17,457 nucleotides of DNA from Gymnopus androsaceus JB14 (taxonomy: Eukaryota; Basidiomycota; Agaricomycetes; Agaricales; Omphalotaceae), in contig ML769934.1 of NCBI GenBank assembly GCA_009733575.1, positions 1-17,457 of the forward strand. Direction: 5' to 3'. The notes below the pieces were generated by a model. It saw nothing but the letters and a program-made list of their open reading frames with translations. It did no database searches and had not been told where the DNA came from. Each line of letters begins with the position of its first letter. Position 1 is the stretch's first letter. A program made the translations under genes and the position numbers. This document shows positions 1 through 8,994 of the stretch, piece by piece.

Positions 1-361
1 AACTGATATAGGAGCGACGGCTATGAGAGTCGACTCCAAAGGATGAAAGCGCTTAACAGCGCGCTGCCGACTCTCAGGCCGTGCTTATCTTATCCTCTGA
101 TAAGCGCGCTCTGCTAGCTTATCGCGGAACAAAGAACTTGTCATTTGAGTCTTGAAGTCTTGAAATTCAACTTGATCAAGGCCAAGGTCGGAGTCGATAT
201 TCTGTTGATAATCTGGTCCGTTCATCTCGATTTTTCTATGATTTTTCTAGTAGCTAATAAATTTGTATTCCATTGCAAACAGACTCGGAGAAACGTCTAG
301 TTAACGCCCGAACGCCTGACTTTGTCTTTCATCTTCTTGGCAGAAACAGGCATAAATAGTC
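1..361. other. Flanking non-coding DNA with short hairpins
   Basis: No convincing coding region is seen. The first 130 bases hold short inverted repeats: GAGAGTCG near 24-31 pairs with CGACTCTC near 69-76, and GCTTATC near 84-90 pairs with GATAAGC near 99-105. AGCGCGCT-like palindromes lie between and beyond them. This could be the edge of another repeat that starts outside the window. Nothing allows a family name. Confidence 0.3.
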
Positions 362-507
362 TCAAATGGAGCTTTGGAAGCTGAGAAGCAAGTGGAGCAC
401 TTGCAGTGTCCAGTATAAGGGATTCAAGTTGGTTAACAGGCTCGAGCTATGTCTGTATAGGGAGCATGCCATGTAATAAACTTCCTTCTTTCCTTCCTCC
501 AAATTTC

Positions 508-841
508 GATGATCTATGTATACTGGTGCTAGCTGATGCACCCTGTTGTATGCACATGGCACCTCCAACTCCGTCACTGGCGACACTGAAGAAGCAAGCT
601 TAAGATTGCTAGTCCAGGTAGCAAAGTCCAGTTTAAACTCCTCCGAGCTCTGATCTATCTCTTTTGGCGACACCGGCAACACTGAAGAAGCAAGTTGAGT
701 CGCTACATCAGTAGTCCAGGTAGCAAAGTACAGCATAAAGTATTCAACTTTCTCCGAGGGATGATCTCAGTATGTCTACTGGTGCTGGCTTGCTGTAAGC
801 ATCTCATGGTACATGAAATTGTCCAATTCTGACACTGGCAC
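508..841. repeat. Degenerate duplicated block (A-B-B'-A')
   Basis: Two kinds of segment occur twice in direct orientation. Segment A begins GATGATCT and contains TACTGGTGCT; it lies at about 508-585 and again, diverged, at about 760-841. Segment B contains CACTGAAGAAGCAAG and later AGTCCAGGTAGCAAAGT; it lies at 579-627 and 675-729. On the minus strand the B copies encode the related phrases FATWT and LASSV inside an open frame at 362-736. The frame is short and has no clear homology, so this may be the remnant of a repeat-containing gene or only duplicated non-coding DNA. Confidence 0.5.
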
Positions 842-1260
842 TGGCTGAGGCGACCGCTTCACTTGCTCTGGTGCTGAGTGAGTCACGTCCTTTTAATTCA
901 TCCCTTTCTCCTTTGTCGCAGGTTTTGGTTAATACTTCTACTTTATTTCGCAACTCAAAGATAGCGTGCTTTTTGTCTTGGTTTTCCTACTTACTTTTCA
1001 TCTTGCTTTCTCATTGTTGTTGTTCTCCCACAATCTCAGGTCTTGCATTCCTTTTCTCTTCCACAACCTTGGCACTTCTCATATTGTCCCCTATCCAACC
1101 CATTTACTCAACCTTTTTTAATTTATTGATATTCCAACCCACTCCTTCTCCTGCTACTGTATTTGATCATTGTTACTCTACAGTCATCTACTTAGAGAAG
1201 ACCGAGAGTGGTACCATAAATGTCCTAGACACGAAGCGCTATGTGCACTCACTGAAAATA
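842..1260. other. No supported gene
   Basis: A plus-strand frame is open from 871 to 1296, but it begins at GTG rather than ATG. It encodes a hydrophobic, low-complexity, serine/leucine/phenylalanine-rich product that looks like translated T/C-rich DNA. No splice-supported exon or recognisable domain is visible, so the stretch is left as non-coding. Confidence 0.35.
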
Positions 1261-1287
1261 AGAAGCAATGGGTATTCCATTGCTTCT
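1261..1287. repeat. Perfect 11-bp hairpin
   Basis: AGAAGCAATGG (1261-1271) is followed by a 5-nt loop and then CCATTGCTTCT (1277-1287), an exact reverse complement. It lies about 75 bp outside the left end of the hAT transposon. It could be a transcript hairpin or the trace of an earlier insertion or excision. Function is unknown. Confidence 0.7.
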
Positions 1288-1323
1288 GTGCAATAAGTAT
1301 GGGCAATGCACTGTAATAGAATT

Positions 1324-1355
<32 letters not shown>

Positions 1356-1356
1356 C
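1324..1356. repeat. (AAC)11 microsatellite
   Basis: Eleven perfect AAC units end only five bases before the left inverted repeat of the transposon. Repeat slippage here could have erased the left target-site duplication of the element. Confidence 0.9.
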
Positions 1357-1361
1357 CACAA

Positions 1362-1386
1362 CTAATGATGGACATGAGTCCGGATC
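1362..1386 (+). repeat. Left terminal inverted repeat of hAT element
   Basis: It begins CTAATGATGGACAT and ends GTCCGGATC. It matches the reverse complement of 8995-9019 at 23 of 25 positions. The match stops at the outer CTAA, which is taken as the element boundary. Confidence 0.75.
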
Positions 1387-1448
1387 CGGACCCGGTACCT
1401 GCAGGTATACCCGTGGGAATACCTGCAGGTATTATACCCGCGGATCCC

Positions 1449-1488
1449 GGTACCGGGTTCCCACGGATCTAGCCCCGGTCGCAGGTCA
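1449..1488 (+). repeat. Left subterminal repeat, direct copy of 8908-8947
   Basis: This 40-base block starts GGTACCGG, has CCCACGGATC in the middle and ends CAGGTCA. It matches 8908-8947 at 34 of 40 positions in the same orientation. Upstream, 1393-1440 holds further palindromic units such as ACCTGCAGGTAT. Such subterminal repeats are the usual binding sites for hAT transposases; this role is inferred here. Confidence 0.75.
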
Positions 1489-1762
1489 ACCTCAACAAAA
1501 ATTTCAAGGACCCACAGGTACCTGCGGGTCCAGGCCTGAAACAAAAACAAAAATTTTGCCGGATAAATTTTACCCATTTCATTGATGCAACGAAGGTATT
1601 TCATTTACAATGGCTGGCAGGCTCAAGCAAGCGTAAGGTAACTAGATCTAATTGGAATCTACTTGGTCCGAGTGCTTAATTGTCAGTTGGCACACATGTG
1701 CATAGCATTGAATGCCCTAACAAGTCTAACATCAGTGCAATTCCGACTGTGAAAATGCAAAC

Positions 1763-1971
1763 CTACTCTTTCTGTACCAGGCGCATTGTTGTATGCTGCG
1801 TGGTCCACAATATTTGAGCGCCAGGTCAAAAACAACAACAATTGAACTCACTGTAAATGTTTCGAGCATTGTAGCAATCCTATCTGCAGTTGAAGCACCA
1901 TCAACAGCAGTCTCAAGCATATGGAATGGAAGCTCTGCAAAAAGACTGAGGTTGGATTCAATTTCAGACAT
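1763..1971 (-). CDS. Small spliced hypothetical protein (50 aa) inside the transposon
   Basis: Function is unknown. The ATG at 1971 opens a 120-nt exon (1971-1852) encoding MSEIESNLSLF through MLETFT. A 56-nt intron (1851-1796) follows, with a strong GTGAGT donor and a GCAG acceptor in phase 0. A 33-nt exon (1795-1763) ends in TAG, for 50 residues in all. The protein looks like one or two amphipathic helices, with no signal peptide or known motif. Unspliced, the frame stays open to 1732 for a 79-residue product. It sits between the left transposon end and the 3' end of the cargo gene, on the same strand as the latter. It could be an extra element-encoded gene, a detached 3' exon of the cargo gene, or chance. 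Confidence 0.4.
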
Positions 1972-4280
1972 CTAGAAAGTTTGGAGGTCAGTAGCTGTAA
2001 GCCTCCCCGCAAAGAAACACGCACCACGCAGACATTAGAGGCAACAAAAAATTTTAAAAAATGAACAATAAGTAGATTTTTATTATAGCGGATTCGAATT
2101 TGAAACAAATAATCTATGATACGATCAGCTGACTACCCGAGGAACTACAACGCAACATGAGGGACAGTGGAAGGCCGGTGGAAAGTTTTCAAAAAAACAT
2201 GTAGATAATAGTTTGCCAAAATTTCCTCTATCTCCATGAGAGCAGTATGGTCATCCTCCTGAGGAAACGGCCTCCGCAACTCGGGAGGTTTAACCCCTGG
2301 CCATGCCTTGACCAAATCAAACAGTCCTTTTAGATAACAAATACGATAGGTCCCACGTTGTGACGAAAAGCCAGGATCAGTGTACTTGGGAAGATGAGGG
2401 AGACCAGGCCAGCAACAATGGACTTGGAATTCCCTCTCATACCAGGCCTCCTTCAGCATCTCCACTTCATCAGTGTCTCCCTGAGGCTCCGGTACCATGT
2501 ACCTGTCCAGCACAAGCATCTCAAGACAAAACTTGATCTCACACAGCTCCCAGATTACCTGCCGAACAATGCTAGGATCAATCTGCTCAGAAGCATTGAG
2601 ATTGACCTTGACCCCATTCCACAATGCAGGCACAGACGCAATATTGTCCGCATCAATTTGAATCCCCACTGAACGTGAATCCTCCAGCACTGACTTGAGT
2701 TGCATCAGCATTTTTGCCCTGAGTGGTTGGCTTGGGGTAGTACGGAAACCATCCGCTGCTTCCAGCATAGCACGCCATTGCTTGTTGGTGAACAACTTCA
2801 CATTGGGCAAGCCAAGCCTCCATAGCAACGCAGGACGAATATGGAGCCACATCAACAGCGATACCTTGAGAGCATTATTGGGGGTCACAAACAAGGCAGG
2901 ATCAGGAAGGAATTGCTCAAGTTGTGAGGGGCCCATAAATCATTCAAGCTCTTTCAACCTAACACTGGCAATATCCCAGATATGAAGGCGGATGGGCCAG
3001 GAGTCATGGATGATAGGTAGAAAACGGTTGCAGGGCTCTGTTGGAGGAGGGACATAGGAAGATGGATTGGCTATAATAAATGTGTTAGCGTAATTGCAGA
3101 GTATGTATACCAAATGAGAACACACCAAGTTTCTGCTTTTTCTTGGGTGGTGCCTTTGGCTTTGGTGGTGGAGGTGCTATCCAATCACGCAATGTAACAT
3201 CTAGAGACTCCATCTCAGATAGCTTGGTTTGCACTGCAGAAGACAAGGATGAGGATGTTGCGCTGGAATGGGCAACACTTCCCAATAGAATCAAAGAGCC
3301 ACTAGGAGTGGTACTCTCTCTGGAGCCAAAGGTACCAACCAGTGACACGGCAAATTGGCAGTGGATGAATATTGCCATGCGTGCATAGCGCTTAAAGCTA
3401 CCAGAAAGTCCAACATATATCAGCGGATAAGGGGGCCTTTTGTGTGACACATCAACAGTATCCAAGCTGCAAAGGCGAAGTTTTTCCGACCACTCCTTGT
3501 CAAGAGGCGCAACCAGACGATCTATTCGTGCCAGAGGTTGCTGCTGCAATGGACAGACCAACCAACAAGGAATTCCCACTTGAAACAAGTCAGCGGCAAT
3601 GCCCAAGTCACTCGTGAATGCACCCATAATATCACAATCCAGAGTGAACAAAAAATCAACATTCTTGAGATGAGGAACCCATCTGCAACCACTGACAATG
3701 TGCATAACATTCCAAGACTACTTGCTGCAAGCAGGCTAGTAGCAACAAGACAATATTGTGTGCTCCAGGCTCTCGCAGACGTTCAAGGTACTTGCGTAGC
3801 TGATCTCGAGAACAAACTAGGTGTCCATCGCGTTACTGCTCCTCGGTCAGCTTGGAAATTGTTTCAAGAACCGTTCGAGAGAGTTTTACCATCTCCGCTT
3901 CAAGAGTAGGTGCCGGATGCACAGTACCGGCCAGACCAGGTACATTCACTGACTCGAAATCACCAGACATTGGTTGATACCAGGCCCAGTGAAGAGGATG
4001 ATCCACTGAATTGTTTGGGTATGGAATGACCGCAAGATGACCAACAGCGTAATGGTATGGCTGTAGCCAATACAATGGATTGTCCTTGGCAAAGTTATTT
4101 TGTTGTCGCATGCTTGTCTCACAGTGACCGATGGGAGCATGTAAAACATCCATATTTGGAGTTGTCACAAAAATACCGAGTTGCATGAAGGCTGCACCGA
4201 CACGTCCATCAAAAGAACAAAGCCCTGGAAAAATATATCAGTATTGTGATAAAGTTGAAATGAAAATAAAAGATACTTAC

Positions 4281-4670
4281 GAGGAAAAGAAGCAGGTACT
4301 TGAGGTTCCTGGGCCTCTGGAATTGCAGATGTAGGAGGGGCCGGAGGGGCAGGAGTTGCATGGAGATCTACAAGAATCAATCAGTATTGTGAAAAATAGA
4401 AAAAAATCGAAATATAATACTTATGAGTAGACAAATCTGGAGAATCCTGGGTGACTGCTTCAAGATCCACTTCTGGACGACAAGGAGAAGAAGCAGGTAC
4501 TTGAGGATCCTGGGCCACTGGAGTTGCAGATGCAGGAGGGGCCGGAGTTGCATAGAGATCTATGAGAATCGATCAGTATTGTGAAAAATAGAAAAAAATT
4601 GAAATACAATACTTACGAGTAGACAAATCCGGAAAATCATGTATCACTGACAATTGAGGATCCACTTTCA
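4281..4670 (-). repeat. Tandem duplication of an exon-intron unit
   Basis: Two consecutive units of about 192 nt lie within the cargo gene. Each holds the end of one exon (VDP/VDL to PDLST), a 57-nt intron and the next exon (LYATPAPP or LHATPAPP through PQVPAS). The introns at 4616-4560 and 4424-4368 have the same length and nearly the same sequence, sharing CACAATACTGAT before the acceptor. The duplicated exon is 135 nt, so the reading phase is kept. The second copy has lost its donor G (ATAAGT). Confidence 0.85.
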
Positions 4671-4861
4671 TGGGTGAGTAGTCCTGCGCTCGCTTTGCAG
4701 CATATCCCTTGTCCTGCTTCTTCCTCTCCATATATTCCTTCAATGTAATTTTTGCCTTGCCTGACATCTGAGTGGACAAGAGGGAGCATGGAGAATTTCC
4801 AGAGAGAGAAAAGGACAAACTGCCGGGAGCTGCAGGCTTGGGAGTGAACAAAGCCACTGGA

Positions 4862-5023
4862 GGAGACTGCAACACAGAGTCCAGGTCAAGCTCCATGTCA
4901 AGAATGTTGGATGCAGCAGGGTGGGGAGGCAAAGGCAAAGATGGAGACTGCAACACAGAGTCCATGTTGAGCTCCATGTCAAGAACATTAGATGCAGTGG
5001 GATGGGGAGGCAAAGGCAAAGAC
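4862..5023 (-). repeat. Two 81-bp coding tandem repeats in cargo gene
   Basis: The segments 4862-4942 and 4943-5023 are tandem copies, both starting GGAGACTGCAACACAGAGTCC on the plus strand apart from the final base. On the minus strand each encodes a 27-residue unit with LPLPPHP, ASN, LDMEL and DSVLQSP. The unit is proline-rich followed by an acidic/hydrophobic motif, suggesting a disordered linker with short binding motifs. Confidence 0.85.
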
Positions 5024-5498
5024 AGAGGTGGAGATGAAGCTTGTGTTGTATACACCGCAGATACCATATAATCAATTTCTTCTTCAATCTCAGCAATAAT
5101 TGAGATATGATCCTCAGTATCAGACTTGATACCTACAATTCTAGAGAGATACAGATGCCATTTGGAGTTGTTGTACTCGTAAATACTGTCTTTGAATATA
5201 TTGAGAAGCTGCTCCTCAACCTTTGGTAAGTTGATGGAATTACTTCCTGCATATTGCCAGAGGATATGCCAGCATTGGAGGTCTAATTCAGGGGAGGAGG
5301 TGGAGTAGGAAGAGGAATCGGGCATTGAAACGACCGTTTTTGAAGCAAGAATGTTGAGCGGTGGATAAATGCACTTGGTGAAGTGAGACTGCACACTCAG
5401 AAGGACAAATCCAACTGAACAATGAGCACAAAAGGACAAATCCAATTACCAGCAATGTTAAGTGCATTGTTGAAGACAGTGGCATTGGGTATTGTCAT

Positions 5499-5899
5499 GG
5501 TAGAGAAAAGAGTTAGAGTTTGTGTGGTGCCCACAGGCACAAACTGATTACAAGTCACTGAACTTTAATTTGTTTGCACCTGTGGCTGTGGGTGCTAAAC
5601 TCTTCTCTCTCTCTCCTCAACCACAACAACGCTGCACGCCACCAAAGATAGTGAGCTCAAGTTGGCTTCGGCCTTCTCAATTCCAAGATGATTGGATTCG
5701 TCCTTTCATCTCGTATTTGGATACATCCGTCTATGCGGAATGCTGCCTGGGGTAGTAATCAAGATTGGTTCAAGATTGTTGCTGCCAATGGGCTCCGTTT
5801 GGCAGCAGTAAATTTTTTAATTTTGAATTATGGGCAATTTAGATTGGGCTCTCCAAGTATAAAAGGTGCGTGTTCCCGCTTTCCCTCTCCTTCACAGCC
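5499..5899. promoter_or_regulatory. Divergent promoter between cargo gene and transposase
   Basis: About 400 bases separate the likely cargo start (5498, minus) and the transposase ATG (5900, plus). A good TATA box, TATAAAAGG, lies at 5858-5866, some 34-42 bases before the transposase ATG. A CTCTTCTCTCTCTCTCCTC pyrimidine tract lies at about 5600-5618. No equally clear TATA box was seen for the minus strand. The arrangement would allow joint regulation of the two genes (inference). Confidence 0.55.
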
Positions 5900-8789
5900 A
5901 TGGCTAACAATCAAAGCAAAAAGAACAAACATTCTGGCGCGTCTTCAGGTTCTGGTGCGTCTGCTGGAACCTCTAAGCATAGACGTACTCAGCCTGAGTT
6001 GTCTGGTGCTGAGGATAATCCCATGGATATTGATGGTGACACAGACCTCGAGCTTACGACGCCAATGCCAACTCCGAAGTCTACCAAAAGCTTTACACTC
6101 TCGGAGAGGGCGCAGCAATTCAAGGTGGGATTTAAGGACGGTGCTACAGATGACGAGATTCTAGGTAAGTCTTTTTTCTTGTGACTATCTTCCTCACTAA
6201 CAGTTCTCTTGTTAGAGAAACAAATAAAAGGATGGACTTCGTCCGTCTATGATCATTTTGTTTCTCCCCCGACCATCAATGCTAGCAACACCATTGCAGT
6301 AAAGTACACCTTCCATTGCAAGATGTGTGTTCACTACCTATCTTTTGGGATTGGATTCATCCCTTGGCTTCTTCCATTCTGTTTGGCAAGAACTTACATA
6401 TTTTTGTTTGGCAGCTATACCAACCAAATTTTTACTCGGTCACATCACAATGACAGCACAAGCAACCTCAAGCGCCACATTGCTTGTTGCTCTGCTGTCC
6501 CTAATGCTGAAGCCACTGGTCAGTTGACCATGCCCATGTTTGCTGGTGGCTCTATATACAGTGATTCAAAACTCTGGCTCTACATTGTTGAGTGGTGCAC
6601 CTGCAACAACTGCCTGATGATGATTGTTGAGGACAAGGCCTACATCAAAACTCTGCAGATGATGAACGCCAATGTCACTATTCCTGGTCGAAAGACTGTC
6701 TCTCATGATATCAAGGCAGTCTACAAGATATCCAAAATGCATGTCAAACAAATAATTGCGGAAGCGCTAGGTCGTATGCATGAAATGATGGATGGATGGT
6801 CCTCACCCAATGTCCTCTCAATCCTTGGAGTAGCCACCACGTTTATGAAAGATAATGAGATGATAACCATAGTGTTGGATTGTATTAAGTATGTGCTTCC
6901 GTCTTCTGAATAAAGTCATATCAAACTAACTAATCTCTTTTAGACTCACAAAAGCTCACACAAGCGAGTATCTCGCAGAGAAAGTCGCAGAGATCCTGAA
7001 AGAATATGCCATGACCGATTGGATGCTTGATATGGCCATGGACAATGCATCTAACAATGACAAGATGTTGCAAGAGCTTCCCCACCAGCTTCCACCTGAC
7101 GCGCCCATTGGCACCCTGTTCCAGATTCGCTGCTTTGGCCACATCATTAATCTCGTGGTCAAGGCCTTCCTCTCGTTGTTTGACAGCTCCACAAAGGCAC
7201 TGAAGGCAGATGGGGGTGATAAGGATGAGGATAGCAATAGTGATAAAGATAGTGACAATGAAGATAGTGACAATGAAGATGATGGAAACGGTGCTGACAA
7301 CGATGATGACAACATCATTGAGGAAGATGAAGCAGCTGAACGGGACGCAGGGGACTGGGACGAGATCGCAGGGCTGAGTTGGTCGCTTGAAGAGGTGAAA
7401 TTGCTGATGGCAGGGGATAAGATTACTGGACAGACAATGATGAAAAAGGTATGTCTCCTTGTTGTTTTTTGAGAATGTCCAATGCTGATATCTTTCCACT
7501 AGCTCAGGAAATTGGGCAAGAAGTTTCGTAACAGTGAAGTTCTTCAGGAGGAACTTGCTTGAGCATGCAGGGACAAAAGAATCCAGTGAAGAAGATGATT
7601 CGGCCAGTTGACACTCGTTGGAACACCATGTGCGAGGTCGTTGAATGAGCTCTAGAGCTGCGACCTGCACTTGATCATGTTCTGAATGCCAAGAAACATT
7701 CCAAGGGAAAGAAGAAGCTTGCAAAATTGAAGTTGTCGAACGAAGAGTGGGAGCTGATGGAGGAGTTAAAGCCCATGCTCAAAGTGGGTATTATTTTAGT
7801 ATGTCTTAACTGAGTTAATTATTCTTTAGAATTTCTAGCATGTCACGAAACGATTATCGGAGTCGGGACGCCCTCTCATTGCAGATGTTATTCCTGTCAT
7901 CAACACCCTCCATGATTGCCTAGATGCTCTGCTCAATGATTTTACCAAGCCGACAATCATTTGTGCCTCTACTGCAAAGGCCTTCGCTATCATTGATAAG
8001 TATTATGCAAAGACGGATGACAGCAAGATGTATTGTCTCTGCATGAGTAAGTTTTATTTTAGTCTATCTTGATGCTTTGCTCACTAACCCATGTATAGTG
8101 CTTCACCCAAGATACAAGGGTACCTACTTTATCAAAGCAAAATGGGACATTGAGTGGATTGATACAGCAAACGAGATGCTTCACAAAGAGTGGGAGGAGG
8201 TTTACAAACCAACAATTAACCCCTCTTTCCTCAAGAGTGCAGCTGAGGCTGCACCAAAGGACCCAGTATGTATTTCTTCTGCATTTGGAATCTGTGTTAA
8301 TGTTTTGTTTTATGAGAACTACAATGATTTGTTTGCCGAAATTGACAGCTTTGGCAAAAATACATCCGAAGATGTGCTGGATGCCTACCTTAATGCCCCC
8401 CAGATGCTGACACAGATCCAATTAAGTTCTGGGTGTTGCATCTGGATAAGCCTGGTGAAAAGGTCTCTCCTCGGGGAGCCCTAGCTAGAATGGGACTAGA
8501 TTTTCTTACGGCACCAGGTAAGCCTTTCATCTACTTAGTTCATTTTATTTACTCACTTACATATACTATAGCGACGTCGATGGACGTAGAACAACTTTTC
8601 TCGCATGGTGGTACTCAAGTAACTAAATGGCGTCACAACTTATCCTTTGAAACGCTGCAGTGTCTGATGATTTTACGCTCTTGGTTTGAGGCAGGTCTTG
8701 TTCCAATAGATGAGGTTTTAGAGTATTTCCGTATGTTACAAAGCAGGCAAAAGGGTAACAATGATGATGGTGATGATGAAGATGATTGA
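5900..8789 (+). pseudogene. hAT family transposase, broken
   Basis: A cut-and-paste transposase of the nucleus. The ATG at 5900 is in a CCATGG context. Exons by eye: 5900-6164, 6216-6324, 6415-6888, 6944-7448, 7503-7783, 7839-8046, 8099-8265, about 8317-8517 and 8572-8789, equivalent to about 810 residues. Domains in order: a low-complexity S/T-rich N-terminus; a BED-like zinc finger (FHCK ... DSTSNLKRHIACC); an RNase H-like core with candidate catalytic Asp in MMDGW (codon 6791-6793) and AMDNASNN (7041-7043); the RCFGHIINL motif; an acidic insertion (about 7200-7370); and the C-terminal dimerisation motif TSMDVEQLFSHGG to RHNLSFETLQC. Lesions: TGA at 7560-7562; a one-base deletion near 7587-7594; TGA at 7646-7648; and a one-base loss in the C run 8396-8401. 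The first and last parts are well preserved, so inactivation seems fairly recent. Confidence 0.88.
7199..7370 (+). repeat. Acidic low-complexity insertion in the transposase
   Basis: About 55 codons rich in Asp, Glu, Asn and Ser sit between the RCFGHIINL motif and the next conserved block. The bases include near-repeats of GATAGTGACAATGAA. A similar, shorter acidic tail (DDGDDEDD) ends the protein at 8765-8788. Confidence 0.75.
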
Positions 8790-8907
8790 CCAGTGTACTA
8801 TAATACTTATGTTTCTCTTTTATTATTGAAGTTTTATCTATTTGATTCTGCAAGACTAAGTTAATGCAGGTAGCTGCAGGTATACTTGTGGCAGGTACCT
8901 GTCTATG
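8790..8907. other. Transposase 3' flank
   Basis: AT-rich sequence follows the stop codon and leads into the right subterminal repeats, beginning with GCAGGTAGCTGCAGGTATAC at about 8866. No canonical AATAAA was seen. Confidence 0.4.
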
Positions 8908-8947
8908 GGTACCGGTCTCCCACGGATCCAGCCCCAGACACAGGTCA
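8908..8947 (+). repeat. Right subterminal repeat, direct copy of 1449-1488
   Basis: It starts GGTACCGG, contains CCCACGGATC and AGCCCC, and ends CAGGTCA. It matches the left copy at 34 of 40 positions in direct orientation. Because the outermost 25 bp are inverted, the element ends combine inverted termini with direct subterminal copies. Confidence 0.75.
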
Positions 8948-8994
8948 GCTTTTTTAGGCAACCAGTACCTGTCTGGCGGATCTGGGTCGACCCA

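Larger units (their letters stand above)
2145..5498 (-). pseudogene. Decayed cargo gene, agaricomycete hypothetical family
   Basis: From memory of the family, this is a large agaricomycete-restricted group of hypothetical proteins without a known biochemical role. Family-like phrases are GAFTSDLG, QVGIPCWLV, DPALFVTPNN, ANYYLHVFL and a final TVPHVAL. Exons proposed on the minus strand are 5498-5450 (uncertain), about 5414/5325-4617, 4559-4425, 4367-4281, 4224-3836, about 3705-3126, 3070-2943 and 2939-2145. The start is either ATG 5498 (ACC before it), joined by a very short 35-nt intron, or ATG 5325. Lesions: the donor at 4424 reads ATAAGT instead of GTAAGT; exon 4 runs into TAA at 3835-3833; a frame change is needed between there and 3705 unless an unseen intron exists; and an in-frame TGA at 2942-2940 interrupts two otherwise continuous segments. 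The gene diverges from the transposase. It is probably non-functional here. Confidence 0.65.

Noticed and set aside
871..1296. 141-codon plus-strand open frame
   Set aside because: It starts at GTG, the product is low-complexity and hydrophobic, and no splice or homology support was seen.
1268..1585. 105-codon plus-strand open frame
   Set aside because: It runs through the AAC microsatellite and the transposon end repeats, so it is a by-product of repeats.
4772..5071. 99-codon plus-strand open frame
   Set aside because: It is a shadow of the 81-bp repeats of the minus-strand cargo gene.
6930..7724. 264-codon minus-strand open frame
   Set aside because: It is antisense to the transposase core exons, starts at a non-ATG codon, and its Ile/Val/Thr run mirrors the acidic insertion on the other strand.
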